NCBI GenBank assembly: GCA_025200525.1
Contig: CM045770.1
Coordinates: forward strand, 88,250,084-88,314,083
DNA: 64,000 nt
Reading direction: 5' to 3'
From: Camellia lanceoleosa
Lineage: Eukaryota > Streptophyta > Magnoliopsida > Ericales > Theaceae
The notes under the pieces are model-generated. The model did not search any database. It was given only the letters and a program-made list of their open reading frames with translations, and was not told the origin of the DNA. Position numbers and translations under genes: made by a program. Within the stretch, counting starts at the first letter, position 1. Each line of letters starts with the position of its first letter. Shown here one piece after another: positions 22,560 through 34,920 of this stretch.

Positions 22560-23571
22560 CACGAGCTCATTGTTTATTCCAATTGAGAATGCACCGCTAC
22601 CCTCAGCTTCCACCACCAAATTCACCACTTATGAGAAGTCAGACCCCTACATACATTTAAGCCACTTTCACCGTGTTATGGCGATATCGCAAACGAGGCT
22701 CTAATGTGTATCCTATTTCCTTCCAGCCTTGGCGACTTGGGTCTTACATTGTACAAAAAGGTCATTAGAAGGCAAAGATAGCCTCATAAGCTTGATGTGA
22801 AGCATTTGTAACTAGATTCAGAACGAATACCAAGACACTAGTGGAGATTAACTAGTTACTCTCCATTGACATGGGCGAGAAGGAAACATTAAGGTCTTAC
22901 AATAGTTGATATTGGGAGACTTTTAATCAGATTGGGGATTGCCTTACAAATCTCGCCATCACACAGTATAAACGAGGTTTACCAGTCGGTAACAAATTAA
23001 GGGATTCAATGACAATGATGCCACCCCTTACGATGGAGGCCCTAATGGAGAGAGTGCATCAACATATCCGGGTAGAAGAAGACGGTGCCCGCGCTAAAGC
23101 AAATTTGGCATGACAAATGATGGCGAGATAAAAAGATCGCTGAGAAAAGTCAACACTAGAGAACAATCAAGCAAGAATGGGCGTGGTAGGCGAGCCAACA
23201 GAGAGGACCCCCAAACAAGGAAGTTAAGAGTCCACACTACCATTACCACAGTATTCAATAAACCTATTTACCGGATTCTTAGTGAGATACGCGATGAACC
23301 CTATGTTCAATGCCACCAAGTTCGAGAAGCACAAAGAGGTTATGATGAGAGGTACTGTTGCACTTTCCATGATGAAAAGGGGTACCGAACTAAAAATTGT
23401 ACACCATTGAGGCAACATCTGGAGGAGTTAGTAGCCGCTAGTCACCTGGACCAATATATGTGGGGAACACCCGGCCCAAACAGACCCCAACAGCCAAATG
23501 ATGTTGGCCGACGGTCTACCCCAAGGCATAATCAACATTATACATGGGATTGTCGAACTGGCGGTATGTGA
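22560..23571 (+). pseudogene. Tat gag pseudogene
   Basis: Capsid-type Gag can be followed across frames. SDPYIHLSHFHRVMA (about 22640) matches the family's SDPEEHL..F pattern, then comes a stretch ending ALATWVL, then LLSIDMGEKETLRSY, GDCLTNLAITQYKRGL and PPLTMEALMERVHQHIRVEE (to about 23070). Next, an open frame 23110-23571 holds a basic linker and the Tat-style knuckle RYCCTFHDEKGYRTKNC followed by LRQHLEELV. Gag packages the RNA into virus-like particles in the cytoplasm. Frameshifts near 22700, 22850 and 23110 and several stops make it non-functional. Confidence 0.75.
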
Positions 23572-23616
23572 GCTAGAGGATACTAAAAAGGCTAAGCACT
23601 TGAGGGGAGGTGCTAA

Positions 23617-26600
23617 GTGTATAACCCAATCAAGAAGAGGAAAAACAGAGGTAACAAATGTCATCTCTTTCTCCTCGACAGAGACCTAACAAGGCTACAT
23701 TGTCCTCACAATGATGCACTAGTAGTCACTTTGCGTGTCAAGAATTTTGATATCAAACGGATTCTGATTGACCAAGGAAGCTCATGCGAGATAATGTATT
23801 ATGAGACCTTCAAGCAACTAAAACTGGAGGACAAAGACTTGGCGCCCGCGACATCTCCCCTAGTCGGTTTCAACTCGATGTCGAATGGCGATGCTGGCAA
23901 GATAATCCTGCTAGTGAAGGCAGGAACAATGATGAAACAGGTGGAGTTTTGGATATTGAAGGTCCCTTCCACTTACAACATAATCTTGGGAAGAGCTTGG
24001 TTGCATGCCATGCGATCGATGGCATCAACCTACCATCAGGCATTACGGTTCCCCAACGAAACTGGAGTGATTGAAGAAGTCTTAGGAGACCAAATCATAT
24101 CGAAACAGTGTTTTGTCACGGTAAACGGCAGCCGTGCTGCAAAAGGGTTTGTACAGATGTTGGAAAAGCCAGAAAGTAACGAACTGTTTGCAGATGTCGG
24201 CAAAGCAGCAGAACAGAAGGCAGTGGAAGACTTGGTTGAGGTAAGGATAGATGAAAAGAACCTAGAAAAGTTCTTTTTTCTCGGCTCGTCTTTATCCAGC
24301 ACTGAGAGAGTAGAGGTCATGGAATTTTTAACCTCTAACATCGAAGTGTTTGCCTGGATGCCATACGACATGCCTGACATTGACCCTAATTTCATCTGCC
24401 ATTAACTTAATGTCGATCCAACTGCCAGACCAATTATACAGCGCACACGTTGATCGGCACTCCACCACATGGAGATAGTGGCGGAGGAAGTGGAAAACTT
24501 GCTGAAGGCAAGAGCCATCAGAGAAGTACCCTATCCTAGGTGGATCTCCAACACTGTAGTAGTACCAAAGAAGAATGGAAAATGACGCGTTTGCGTGGAC
24601 TACAAAACAGTCAACAAGACATGCCCAAAAGATGCTTCTCTACCACGGATAGACCAACTGGTAGACCTAACAGCAGGACATAACCGACTTAGCTTCCTTG
24701 ATGTGTATCAGGGTTACCATCACATCGCTATGTATGAACCAGACTAGGAGGTCACACCATTTACAACACCCAAAGGACTGTATTATTAATAGGTCCTTTG
24801 GCCCTCTAAAAACGCAGGGCTACATTTCAACGGATAGTCACCAAAATGTTTGAACCATTGTTATGAACAATGGAGGCTTACATAGATGACATGGTGGTCA
24901 AAAAGATGAGAAGGACCATCTTAGGGCCTAGATGAAATGTTTCAAATTTTGAAGTCTCACAATTTATGCGTCTAAACGCATCTAAGTGCGATTCGCGAGG
25001 ATCGTGCAAATTCCTAGGCTTTCTAGTGACCAACCAGTATAAAAGCTTCTATCCCTCTCAAATCAAAGCCATCCAAGATCTTGAGAGGCCCAACACACCA
25101 AAGAGGTACAGATCTCATTGGCCTAGCAACAAGCCAACCGTTCATAAGTCACCGTCGACGAGATGTCGACCATTCTTCCAAGCACTAAAGGCCAAATTTG
25201 AGTGGGATGATGAGTGTGACCGCGCCTTTAGAAACCTCGAAAAGACTACATGACCTCTCCTCCGTTGTTAGTAACCCTGTACCAAGAGAAGAGAGCTTTT
25301 TGTACTTAGCACTTTCACAAGATGCGCTAGTGCAAAGGTTGGTTAGAGCGGAAGGAATCCAACACCGCCTATCTTTTATGTTAGCAAGACCTTACTTTGG
25401 TAAGGCCAAACAAGGTACCTACCATTGGAAAAGCTAGCCCTAGCTTTGATGATGGCCTCAAGAAAGTTATCACACTATTTTCATGCCCACACCGCGGATC
25501 GCCCTAACGGCTTTTCCCTTAAAGGCCTTGTTTGAGAAGGTGGATTTTTTGGACTAATCTTGAAATGGGCAAGGAGTTGGGTAGTTCGATATCAAGTTTC
25601 AACCCAGAACCGCAATAAAAGCCCAAGCTTTAGTAGACTTTGTGGCTGAGTTCACACCAGGAAGTCATCATGTTTGCCCGATCAATTTGACCGACGCAAC
25701 CGAAGTGAGGGAGGAAAAGTCATGAACTGGAAGCTACCAATACTGAGATGCCCAACTACATGGCAAGCTATACAGGTTTGAGGACCAGAAGGAAGGAACG
25801 GACCATGCTATTTCTAGCAAGGACTCATCAAGCAGTAAAGACTTGAGGAAGTCGATAGTGAAGATCAAACCCAACAGCTAGACATTGACTTGGAAGAAAA
25901 TATCAAAGAACACCCATGATCCCAAGACATTATTCGATCCTCTACTTTCGGAAGTTACTCCTGGAGAGACGTGGAAACTCTTCGCATGGAGCATCCAATA
26001 GGTATGGTGCAGACTTGGCATAATCCTCATCTCACCAGAGGGCTTAACAATTGAACAGTAGTCAACCTTGGCTTCCCAAAGATCCAACAATGAGGCAGTA
26101 CGAAGACAAGAAGCGTGCTTAAAATCAAGACTTCATATGAAGGCCACCAAGCTAATGGTGTATAGTGATTCCCAACTAGTAGTCAACCGATTTCAAAGTA
26201 CTACGAGACAAAAAGATGATAGGATGGCTAAGTACCAAGAGTTAGTCGAAAGGAGATCATGAAATTCAAGTAGTCCTGGATAGTACAAATCCCAAGAGAG
26301 GAAAATAGTAGAGCAAACAAGTCAGTGTTTTGCTTCAATGGCGTATACATCTATCCCACACCCATTATCGATCGACTTCCTACCCAGACCAAGTATTGAA
26401 GAACCTAAAGCAAATGAGACATAGGCTTAACTAGGCCCATCTCGATAGACCGCATTATAGTATTTTTAAAAAGATGGCATATTTCCTGAAGAAAAGAAAG
26501 AAGCAAGCAAAATTAGAGCAAAATCACAGTGATATTGGCTCTCTTCATCACTAGCATTGTACAAAAAATGCTTTACAAGACCTTACCTAAAATGTGTCCA

Positions 26601-27676
26601 TCTCAGCAAGGTCGAGGCATTTTTATTCGAGATACACGAAGGCGTCAGTGGAAGCCACCAAGGAAGAAGATCATTGGCTTATAAAGCAATTTCACAAGGA
26701 TATTGGTGGCCATATATGCAAGCAGATTTAGAGAAATATGTCAAGAAGTGCGAGAAATGTCAGAAGTTCGCACACAAAATACATCAACCAGCCAGAGAGC
26801 TTCTACCATTGACCAGTTTGTGGCCCTTCGCAATATGGGGCCTGGACATAGTGGGACCACTTCCAATCAAGACCCGACAGCGAAAGTTCTTTCTCACAAA
26901 GAACAGACATTTCACAAAGTGGGTGGAAGCGTAGCATTCGCGTCTATAAAAAAAGAAAAGGCGTTAAGAAGTTAAATGCAGCGTAACATCATCACTCGAT
27001 TCGGCATACCCAAGGCTCTAATATCCAACAATGGCACTTCGGTTCGATGGCAAAATCTTGAGGGCTTTTGCGAAGAGTACAAGATAGAATTCTACAACTT
27101 TACACCAAAGATACCCTCAGCGAATGGCTAGGTGAAAGCTTCTAACAAAGTTGTCTTAGAGCGGTTTGAAGAAGAGGTTGGAGAGCAAAAGGCAAGTAAA
27201 TTTGAGGAAATTTCTCATGTTTATGGGCTTACCGTACCACACCTCGGCGGTCAACTGGAGAAACGCCTTTTCCTTGGCCTACGGCATGGAGGCAGTAAGC
27301 ACTGGAAGTAAGCCACCCAATTATTAGAAGTGAAAATTTTGACCCAAACTTGAATGAAGAAGCTATAACCTTGGAAATCGACCTTGCAAAAGAGAGAAGG
27401 GAAAAAGCACTAGTTCACATTGCCTCATACCAATAAGAGTTATCCAGAAAATATAACAAAACAGTGCATCTGAGGCAATTCAAGATTGGAGATTGGGTAC
27501 TGCGCAAAGTAATGGGCAACACTTTGGTACTTGGAGATGGCAAGTTAGGACCTAACTGGGAAGGACTATACAAGGTGGTCGGTTTAGCGGGAAAAGGGCA
27601 TACCACTTGGAAGATGGAGACAAAAAGTTATTCAGGACCATGGAATACTACCAGTCTCAAACTATTTTATTTTTAG
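23617..27676 (+). pseudogene. Tat pol pseudogene: PR-RT-RH-second RH-INT
   Basis: Protease lies at 23617-24405: LLDRDL, LHCPHNDALVV and ILIDQGSSCEI, where Gln replaces the usual residue in the D-x-G catalytic motif. Reverse transcriptase runs on in the same frame after a stop at 24403: NTVVVPKKNGK, RVCVDYKTVNK, LSFLDVYQGYHHI, FTTPKGLYY, and the catalytic YIDD at about 24879-24890. RNase H follows at about 25200-25660 (RYLPLEKLALALMMASRKL, FHAHT, IKAQALVDFVAEF). A second RNase H-like domain is seen at about 25950-26270 (KLMVYSDSQLVVN, DDRMAKYQELV). Integrase spans about 26560-27160: the zinc-binding segment H-x5-H...C-x2-C, WGLDIVGPLP and FTKWVEA, then the C-terminal KLGPNWEGLYKVV up to a stop at 27674-27676. 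Many stops, including Trp to TGA after GK and Gln to TAG, inactivate it. The double RNase H identifies the Tat lineage. Confidence 0.9.
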
Positions 27677-27790
27677 TTTTTCCCTAAAATACTTGTAATT
27701 TTTCTTTTTTCAAATAAAGCAAGTAGTTTTTCTAGCATAATTCTTTCTACTGTAAAAGTTATTCTTAGTCATTACCAACTAGGAGCAATC
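27677..27790 (+). other. pol 3' end, AT-rich
   Basis: Short AT-rich stretch after the pol stop, with CAAATAAAGCAAG near 27710. It separates pol from the tandem array. Confidence 0.4.
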
Positions 27791-28440
27791 AAGAAGGTTG
27801 GCAGGTTTGACCAACATTTAGTTCTCTTCTTCAGCCGAGATAAGTATCAAGGCTGAAGAAGGTTGGCAGGATTAACCAACATTCAGCTCTCTTCAGCCGA
27901 GATATGGATCTAGACTGAAGAAGGTTGGCAGGTTTGACCAATATTTAGTTTTCTTCTTCAGCTGAGATAAGGATCAAGGCCGAAGAAGGTTGGCAGGTTT
28001 GACCAACATTTAGTACTCTTTAGCCGAGATAAGGATCTAGGCCGAAGAAAGTTGACAGGTTTGACCAATATTTAGCTCTCTTCAACCGAGATAAGGATCT
28101 AGGCTGAAGAAGGTTGGTAGGTTTGACCAACATTTAGCTCTCTTCAGCCGAGATAAGGATCTAGGCTGAAGAAAGTTGGCAGGTTTGAACAACACTTTTT
28201 CTTTCTTCAGCCGAGATAAGGATCTAGGCTGAAGGAAGTTTGGCAGGTTTGACCAAAACATCTTTTATTCTTCAGCCGAGATAAGGATTTAGGCTGAAGA
28301 AGGTTGACAGGTTTGACCAATACTTTTTCTTTCTTCAGCCGAGATATGGATCTAGGCAAAAGGAAGTTTGGAAGGTTTGAATAAACAACTTTTGATCTTC
28401 AGCTAAGATAAGGATCTAGGCTGAAGAAGGTTGGCTGGCT
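27791..28440. repeat. Array of about ten hairpin-forming 62-bp repeats
   Basis: Each unit reads approximately TTCAGCCGAGATAAGGATCT then AGGCTGAAGAAGGTTGGCAG and GTTTGACCAACATTTAGCTC. CTTCAGCC and GGCTGAAG flank a 14-base loop and can pair, so every unit can form a stem-loop. Unit length varies from about 60 to 65. The array lies exactly between the end of pol (plus strand) and the end of the minus-strand accessory gene. Tandem repeats in this 3' region are known in plant Tat elements and can seed satellites. Confidence 0.9.
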
Positions 28441-28692
28441 TAAACCTAAGGTTATTGTTTGATCAAGATAAGTTATCTCGGCCAAACAAAGGTGGCTAGG
28501 ATGAGGATAGGCTGAGCTAAGTTAGGCCAGTCAAATTTGTAAAAAGTTGGTGCAATTAATATGTACACTACAAACCGAACAAAGAGACAGAGAAAATGAG
28601 AAGTTTGATTTCATTCATTTGAAATGAAGTACAAGAGAGGCATGTAGCCCGGTTACAATTTCTTAAAGAGAAAGGGAAATCAAGCAAACAAG
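28441..28692. other. Spacer between repeat array and antisense gene
   Basis: No frame on either strand. If the minus-strand gene is transcribed, this holds its 3' untranslated region. Confidence 0.4.
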
Positions 28693-29394
28693 TCATCTAG
28701 GGCTCAAGATCCAAGTCGACCGGACTTCGCCAAGGGTAGCTCGGCTTGACATCGACCCCTGGTTTGGCTCGGTCACACTCACCTCATTAACTACCCTACG
28801 CAAAGGTGGACTGGAGTCCACTGGAGTCGGAGAAGTAGATTGGCGGTCGACCTGAAAGTTGGAAGCATTTTGTGGAGTAGGGACCTCATCCTCCTCCCCC
28901 TTCTGAAAGAAGTTTTGTTGGACTAAGTTAGCGTAGTCCGCTATGTATCTCGGTATGAAGTGGGGATGGGGATCTAGGAAAACTTTGGAGTCATGTCCAT
29001 AACCGAGCTTTTCAGCAGTGGCCTTCCATCCGCACTTAAAGAATATTGGCGGCTTTGCACCGTTGGACATAATTCTCCTCTCCTTCTTTGAAGCATCGGT
29101 CCTCTGCGTCTTGCATTTTTTTCTTTAGGTCCTCCAGCTCGACATTCTTCTTCTTCTCCAGCTTGGCCAGCTCTCGCAGATAGCGGTCTTTTCTTTCAGC
29201 TAAAAGTATACATTGTCATCTCTCGTATTGACGGTCCTACCAACCTTGCGTTTTTTGCTTCTAGTTCGGCTAGCTTGGACTGAACATCTTTTAGCTCGGT
29301 TGCCTTGGATTCTGCTTCGGCAACGACAGACCGTGCCATCTTTCGTAGCTCAAGCACTCGTTTATGAGCCACTTGGCTTTTTTGCAGGGCCTGC

Positions 29395-29460
29395 CTAATT
29401 TAGAACGGTTAGAGGATAGCAAATGTCATTTGCTCAAGTTATAGGGATTTATGGGCTTAC
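29395..29460 (-). other. Candidate intron 2 of the antisense gene
   Basis: GTAAGC at the donor and AAATTAG at the acceptor bound 66 bases that interrupt the otherwise coding minus strand. Short for a plant intron, so only moderately certain. Confidence 0.45.
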
Positions 29461-30061
29461 CAGTATCATTGAATTAGATGTTGAGAGAATGGCCTTTAGC
29501 TTGGTCAAACCCTCATGCCGCTCCATATCGGAAGGCAAGCAAGCAGACACTCTTTGCTAAGTTGAAGACCAACAAGTGATCCTTCTCGGCGCTTACGGAA
29601 TCAACGACGATAATGGTGCGACCCCTGAATGTGGCAGATAGTGCCCACATCGGCAATGTGGGAGGATTTGAAGGGCTAGGTCGGTCCTGACCTTGCGATT
29701 GTGTTGCTGCTTGAAGCTCGGTCTCAGATGGCTCATCCTCATCCCTCAGGTGTTGTGTACGTGGCCGCTTGTTCGGACGGGATGATGAAGCTCGGGTGGT
29801 AGAGAGGGCCACCACAGCCTCATGTAGACCGGCCTGAGGTGCCTCGGTTTGAACCTCGGCAGTAGAAGTTGTGGTTTGTTCGGTGATCACGGCATGAACA
29901 GCACGGCGCTTGGCCATTTCTTGTTCTTCAGTAAGGGGAAGAAGGTTGATTTGGGGCAAGTGTGGGTTCGGTTCTGGTGATAGTTCGAGGAGAAAATCAG
30001 TCACCCTGGTCTTCCTCCTTCTACTATACCGGTAGGTCGGTTCGAAGTTAAGCAGCTCGGC

Positions 30062-30243
30062 CTAACCACAATGACGGTATTAGAGCGCGGCACGAAGGGC
30101 GTCTTGGTTAGCGTATGGGTACTGTGATTTAAGTTGGTTTAAGTTTGCACAAAAGAAAGATAGAATGCTTGTGTCAGCACGGTGTAAAATTATAGCTTGG
30201 AATAGCAAAACAAAAATAGAAAATTAAACCGAGGTATTCTTAC
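30062..30243 (-). other. Candidate intron 1 of the antisense gene
   Basis: GTAAGAATACC donor after NWNKGTA and GTGGTTAG acceptor before ELLNFEPTY. The 182-base segment has no protein similarity to the family. The reading phase is off by one base after splicing, consistent with decay or a slightly different splice site. Confidence 0.55.
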
Positions 30244-30744
30244 CAGCAGTCCCTTTATTCCAATTTAGATTATAGCCCGATATCTGGGCATCTTGGTCTT
30301 CAAAATTGCCCGAAATCCAGAAAAAAATTGTCGTCGTTTAAATCTTTTTCCGATGCATTTTTTATGATTTCTCTTTGCCTATTCGTACCCTTAAGGAGTA
30401 CACCCAACCATCATCATTCTAGCCAAGCGAATATTGGTGAAAAAGCTCGGCCAATCTGAGGTTGAGGCCGAGCCACCTGTTTAGCTCGGCGAAAATGCCA
30501 TTTATTATTCTATAAGTATTGGTGTAGAGTTGGGTTGGGCATAATCTTGTGCTTTGAGGAACTCGCATATGAGTGGTTGTCACGGGAATCGAGAGACTCT
30601 ACAATTGATATTACGGTGAAAGGCAAGCCGGTTTTCGAGCGTGGTATCTAGTTCGGATAAAGAAAGATGGACGTTGTCAGGGATATTGTAGTCCTTACGA
30701 AATTCCCAATGGCGGGTGAGTTACCGAGAACCGGTGTTACCCAT

Positions 30745-31264
30745 TTAACTTAAATTTTGTGTACAAATTAGCTCATTAGCCTAGCTCGGTGTTGAGATGA
30801 CGTTGAATGGCTCGGTTAAGCAATGTGCCGATGGGGCAAAGTGCAAAGGTGTGCTGGCCAACCTAGTTAAGTTTGCAAAGTGGAGATAAAAAGTGTTATG
30901 CCCAGATCACGGGATGGGCTAAGCAAGAAGGAAAAATAAACATAACCGTAGATCGGCTAAATAGGTTGCAACCCGTTCTTAGTTCGGTTGTAACACAAGG
31001 CGGCTCGAGGGTTTAGCTCGGTTATTGGGTGAGGTTTGCTAGTTCGGTCGAGTGCACACTTATCACAAACAAGTTCCTAACTCGGTCGTGGTATTATTTT
31101 GGATCAAAGGCTCGCATTCCAAATTGATTGAAAATCCAGCTAAAGTATGTTTGAGGTTTGGGCATGTGGTTTTTGGGAATTTGGTGGTCCTTACTCGTTT
31201 ATGTGAAACTACAGGAATGTGTTTTGAAAAACATATGTATATATATATTTCTATACTGTATATA
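30745..31264. other. Upstream region of the antisense gene
   Basis: No coding content recognised. It contains repeated AGCTCGGTT words (as at about 30776, 30810, 30990, 31014). It would hold the promoter of the minus-strand gene, now separated from further upstream sequence by a solo LTR. Confidence 0.35.
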
Positions 31265-31269
31265 CTCAC

Positions 31270-34200
31270 TGTAGACACCCCATTTTTGACCGTCCTCAAG
31301 ACTTGGACGTCACCGCTTGAACACTTGGTGATTATCCATGTTCGTGTTCGTTTGGAGTTCCCGGAGTTCTCGGCTACGCCTTGCCTCGGGACCCCGAACT
31401 TGGCCGTTTTGTGTCGGTTTTGCACCAAACACTTGTGTTTTTGCCTTGGAGGGGCAAGGAATGTCTTGTGAGCATCCCACACACCACCGGTGGCTAGAGG
31501 CCACCAGTTGGTTGGTGTTGCCACCGGCACTATATTGTGCCGGTCGGCACTCTTTTGTGCCGGTCGGCAGTCAATTTTGTCAAAATGACAATTTTGCCCT
31601 GCCGACTACTGTTCAGTTGCTTTTTGAGATATTTTGAAGCAGCTGTATAGCATTTGTTTCCCCTCCATACACGTATATGGAGGGATGAGCCTTTGTTTTG
31701 CTTAGCTTGTAAGCTTTGTTGCCTAGAAGAGAAGGCTCTCTTCTCTTGGCTCAAGGGTTAGAAGAATTAGACATTTTTAGAGAGAAGAGAGAGAAGAAGC
31801 TCGGTTCTAGGTTAGAAGTTTTGTATCTATCCTATCTCTCTTCTTTCCTCTTATTTGTACACTAGGTGTTTGTGACTTACTATTGCTCATCAACACCTAG
31901 TGTTCCACCTTCTTTGGCAACTGAGGTTCCAAGAGGTTGTCTTGGAGGTTTTTGGCTGGATTTGAGCTCAAGGAAGCAACAACATCAACTCTTGTGAAGG
32001 TGGTCAACAAGGGTGAGAAATCCCCATTTTTACCCCATTTTTGCACTCCATTTTTGCATAGCTTAGAACTGTTTTTGTGCTTAGTGATTAACACATAAAA
32101 GTTCTATTTTTTAGTCCTCTTTATTGTCTATTAAGAGTGTTTTGTTCTTTGGGGAGGTTTGACCACCCTTAGGCCTTGAAAAAGCCTCATTTTGTGCTAT
32201 TTTGTTGAGATTCGGGATTTTGGTGTTTGGGTCTCTTCACCACTGAAATCCCTTAAAGTCCTAAGAAGGAGGGGGTCACCCCTTCTCCTTGATGTCCTTG
32301 AAAAGGGCAAGTTTTGCCTATTGAGAGAACATTGTGCTTGAGTGTGTGTTGAGCATGTATGGATTGTTATTCATGCTTAGGATATCATGATTTAACATTG
32401 CTATGTGTTGGTTTTGGTCCCTTATGCATGCTTAGCATAGTTGCCATGTAATACCTTGTGCCTTAACATGCCTTAGGTTGTTGGCCCTAATTTGAGCATG
32501 CTTTAGGCTTAGATTTGTGAATGTTTTGTGCTTATTTTGACATGTTTAGCTCTGTCCATAGTCATTTGGGTTGATCTTGGCATGCATTATATAGCCCTTT
32601 GCATTTTAGGCTTGCTAGCCTTTGAGCATGCATGTGTAGCATGTGTTGCTTACTTCATTTTGATGGTTTGGAATCATCTAGCATGTCATTTCAGTCCCTT
32701 TGGTGTGCTTATATGCTTGCCTTAGTTGCCTCTTTAATGCTTTAAAAGCATGTATTGAATGCTCCATGTTTTGGTCATTGTACATGCCTTTGGTTTCAAG
32801 CCTCTTAGATGCCATCTAAGTAGCCTTTTGGCTTTGTTTAACCATGCTAAAAACCTGTTTTTAGTTGTTTAATGCATGCCATAATTGTCTTGCATAAGTA
32901 TAGTTCAATGCCTCATTGACTTGCTTTAAGTTTTGGACCATTTGCATGCTTTGTTTGGTCTATTTTGAGTTGGTTTAGCACCACACTTTGACATGATTTT
33001 AGAGCTCATGTTGCATGCTAATCATCCATGTTATCTCCTTTCAAGTGTGCTTGAGAGTGGTTTGTTTAATGCCTAAGTTGTATGCCTTAACATGTGTACA
33101 TGTGCATGTGTGTTTAGCCCTCATACTTAGCATTTTGGCTACTGATTTTGGGCTCATTTGGAATGGCCTAAGTCATGTTTGAGTTCACCCCATTGTTAGG
33201 TTTGTATGATTGCCTTGCATATGTGTTTGCATACTAGCATCCTCGCTTGAATTGCCATGTTACATGCCTAGTTAACATGCTTAGGGTTGCATTGCATTGG
33301 CATGCATGCTAGGCCTCTTGAGATAAACATGATAGAGGTTTGGCACCCTTGTTTGTTTATATGGTTTGCATGCATTTGAAATTGAAATTGCACACTTGAT
33401 CCTTTGGGCCATCATGCATGGGAATGTGTGATTGGTGGAGAATCGAGCACATGCCCCTTTGAGTCACAAATATGATAAGGGGCATGATTAGTGCATACAT
33501 TGTTGGAATTACATTGCCATGCAAGTTTTTGCCCTTCTTCTTTGTGAGTTGCGAGTTCTGAGACATTGATCTTACGGCGATATTTAGTGCCGACCGCGAT
33601 CTATTGATAGCCGATGAGTTCATTTTGTGCGGTGGCCACATATAGCAAACGGTGGATATTACATTTAGCCGGTGGTGATCCCGGCATCCAAGGAAGCGAT
33701 TCGAGACTCTGGCGGTCTTGAGGTGCAAAGCGAGAAGCGAGGCAATCTAGGCATGGCGATCAATTAAGCGGAATCAGCAAGCGTGCATTGAGCCCCCGCC
33801 CAGGCGGTTCTTTATTTTCCTTAGATTAATTAATTTGTTAATTTAATTAATTTATAATATTTAATTAGCTTGCGTAGTTAATTATTTGTATTATTATTTT
33901 GGCCCTTCCGAGCGAGGGCGAATCTGTAATAAGTGTGCATGAGTGGTGTGCATGTCTTCCAACCCCCACTTCTTTCTTCCCTTTTATTTACCCACTTTCG
34001 ATGGTTAGTATTAGGGCACGTTTATTTTAGCATACCTTATGCAATGCATGCGTGCATCCACGCATTTGTTGACATGCATCGGGCTCGGTACATCATACAA
34101 ACCACATTGTATTTTCAATTCCAAATTGAATCGTGCATCGAATAAAGTGCATTTCACATGCCATCTTTAGGGTTAGCGAGCCTACTCTAAATTGCATCTT

Positions 34201-34915
34201 CCTTTGTGTTGCATTAGCCATTTAACATGAACTAGGTCATGTATGTTTGCTAACTAGTTTCTTGTTTTCGGCACGGAATACGATGTAAGTATTTATGCTT
34301 TAGCATATCGCATGCGTGTGAATGTTGGCATGACAGTATAACTACCATGTGGCTAAATGCTTATATGAGATAAACCTGCACGAATGCACATGGGTGGAGG
34401 TTGGATTACTTGAGTTGGAAAAGCTCGTTGAAATCCGTATTTTAGCCTACTTGCGAGTAGCAAATCCCAAAGCATTTTCAAAACGAAACGGATATGCAAT
34501 GTTTGTTTCCAAATTAGGCGATCTAGTCTATACTTGTTTGCTGTGTGCATAACATAGTAATTCTAGGCTAATAAGCTGGAATAAGAACACATAACGTTTT
34601 CAAAATTGGATATCACGGTTAGTAGAGAGACCGGTCTTCGGACCGGCGAAAGTGCTCATAAATGACCTTCCGTCGTACCCAAGCTCCGAGCCAAGACCAC
34701 TTTGGTGATGGCGGACATGTGGCCTTGACCGAGTCGGGGTTTTCTAAATTTTCCATTTTAAATATTTAGGTGGCGACTTCTGTATCCGCAAAGTCCATGT
34801 TTGGCACTACTTTTCAAAAAAATCTGTTTTCTAAGCGATTTGCGAGTTGGACTCTTTGGTTGATTAGAAGCTGTGACAAAGGAGTCCGAATATGAGGTCC
34901 CATGGGCTTGTTACA
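31270..34915 (+). mobile_element. Solo LTR, TGTAGACACCCC family, 3.6 kb
   Basis: It starts TGTAGACACCCCATTTTTGA and ends GGGCTTGTTACA. Flanks are CTCAC (31265-31269) and TTCAC (34916-34920), a 5-bp TSD with one change. No internal retrotransposon sequence is present. The same start and end, with internal matches such as the region near 34680-34860, occur inverted at 58915-63745. GCCGGTCGGCAC words cluster near 31520-31610, and the middle (about 32330-33330) is packed with CATGC words. It lies inside the Tat element, upstream of its antisense gene. The frames on both strands here are not genes. Confidence 0.85.
31515..31612 (+). repeat. Inverted CCGGCAC / GTGCCGG words in the LTR
   Basis: ACCGGCACTATATTGTGCCGG is followed by TCGGCACTCTTTTGTGCCGG and TCGGCAGTC..GACAATTTTG, giving two or three adjacent small hairpins. 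It lies about 250 bases into the LTR, in a U3-like position. Confidence 0.6.
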
Positions 34916-34920
34916 TTCAC

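Larger units (their letters stand above)
28693..30744 (-). pseudogene. Antisense accessory gene of the Tat element (Transposase_28 / 'putative gypsy type transposon' type)
   Basis: On the minus strand a multi-exon gene remnant can be read. From the ATG at 30744: MGNTGSR, then YNIPDNVHLSLSELDTTLEN, a segment with PLICEFLKAQDYAQ and YRIINGIFAELNRWLGLNLR (about 30430-30600), then FEDQDAQISGYNLNWNKGTA at 30243. A GTAAGA donor follows, with an acceptor TTAG at 30062, then ELLNFEPTYRYSRRRKTRVT and a 163-codon open frame (30004-29513) rich in Pro, Thr, Glu and Arg. A second intron (GTAAGC donor at 29460, AG acceptor at 29395) precedes a coiled coil (KMARSVVAEAESKATELKDV and LAELEAKNARL), and a last 125-codon frame ends at 28693. 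Extra antisense ORFs of this kind are known from Tat elements; the function is unknown. Frameshifts and stops are present. Intron 1 joins one base out of phase. Confidence 0.75.

Noticed and set aside
27791..28440. Tandem array as a CRISPR array
   Set aside because: Units are contiguous degenerate minisatellite repeats without unique spacers, in a plant retrotransposon.
28693..30004. Antisense frames as an independent host gene
   Set aside because: They lie between pol and the 3' LTR of the Tat element and match the known position and type of Tat antisense accessory genes.
31063..31637. Frames of 100-155 codons at the start of the LTR at 31270, and similar ones at 63126-63759
   Set aside because: They are in equivalent positions of two LTRs of one family, on opposite strands to each other, and contain no known domain.
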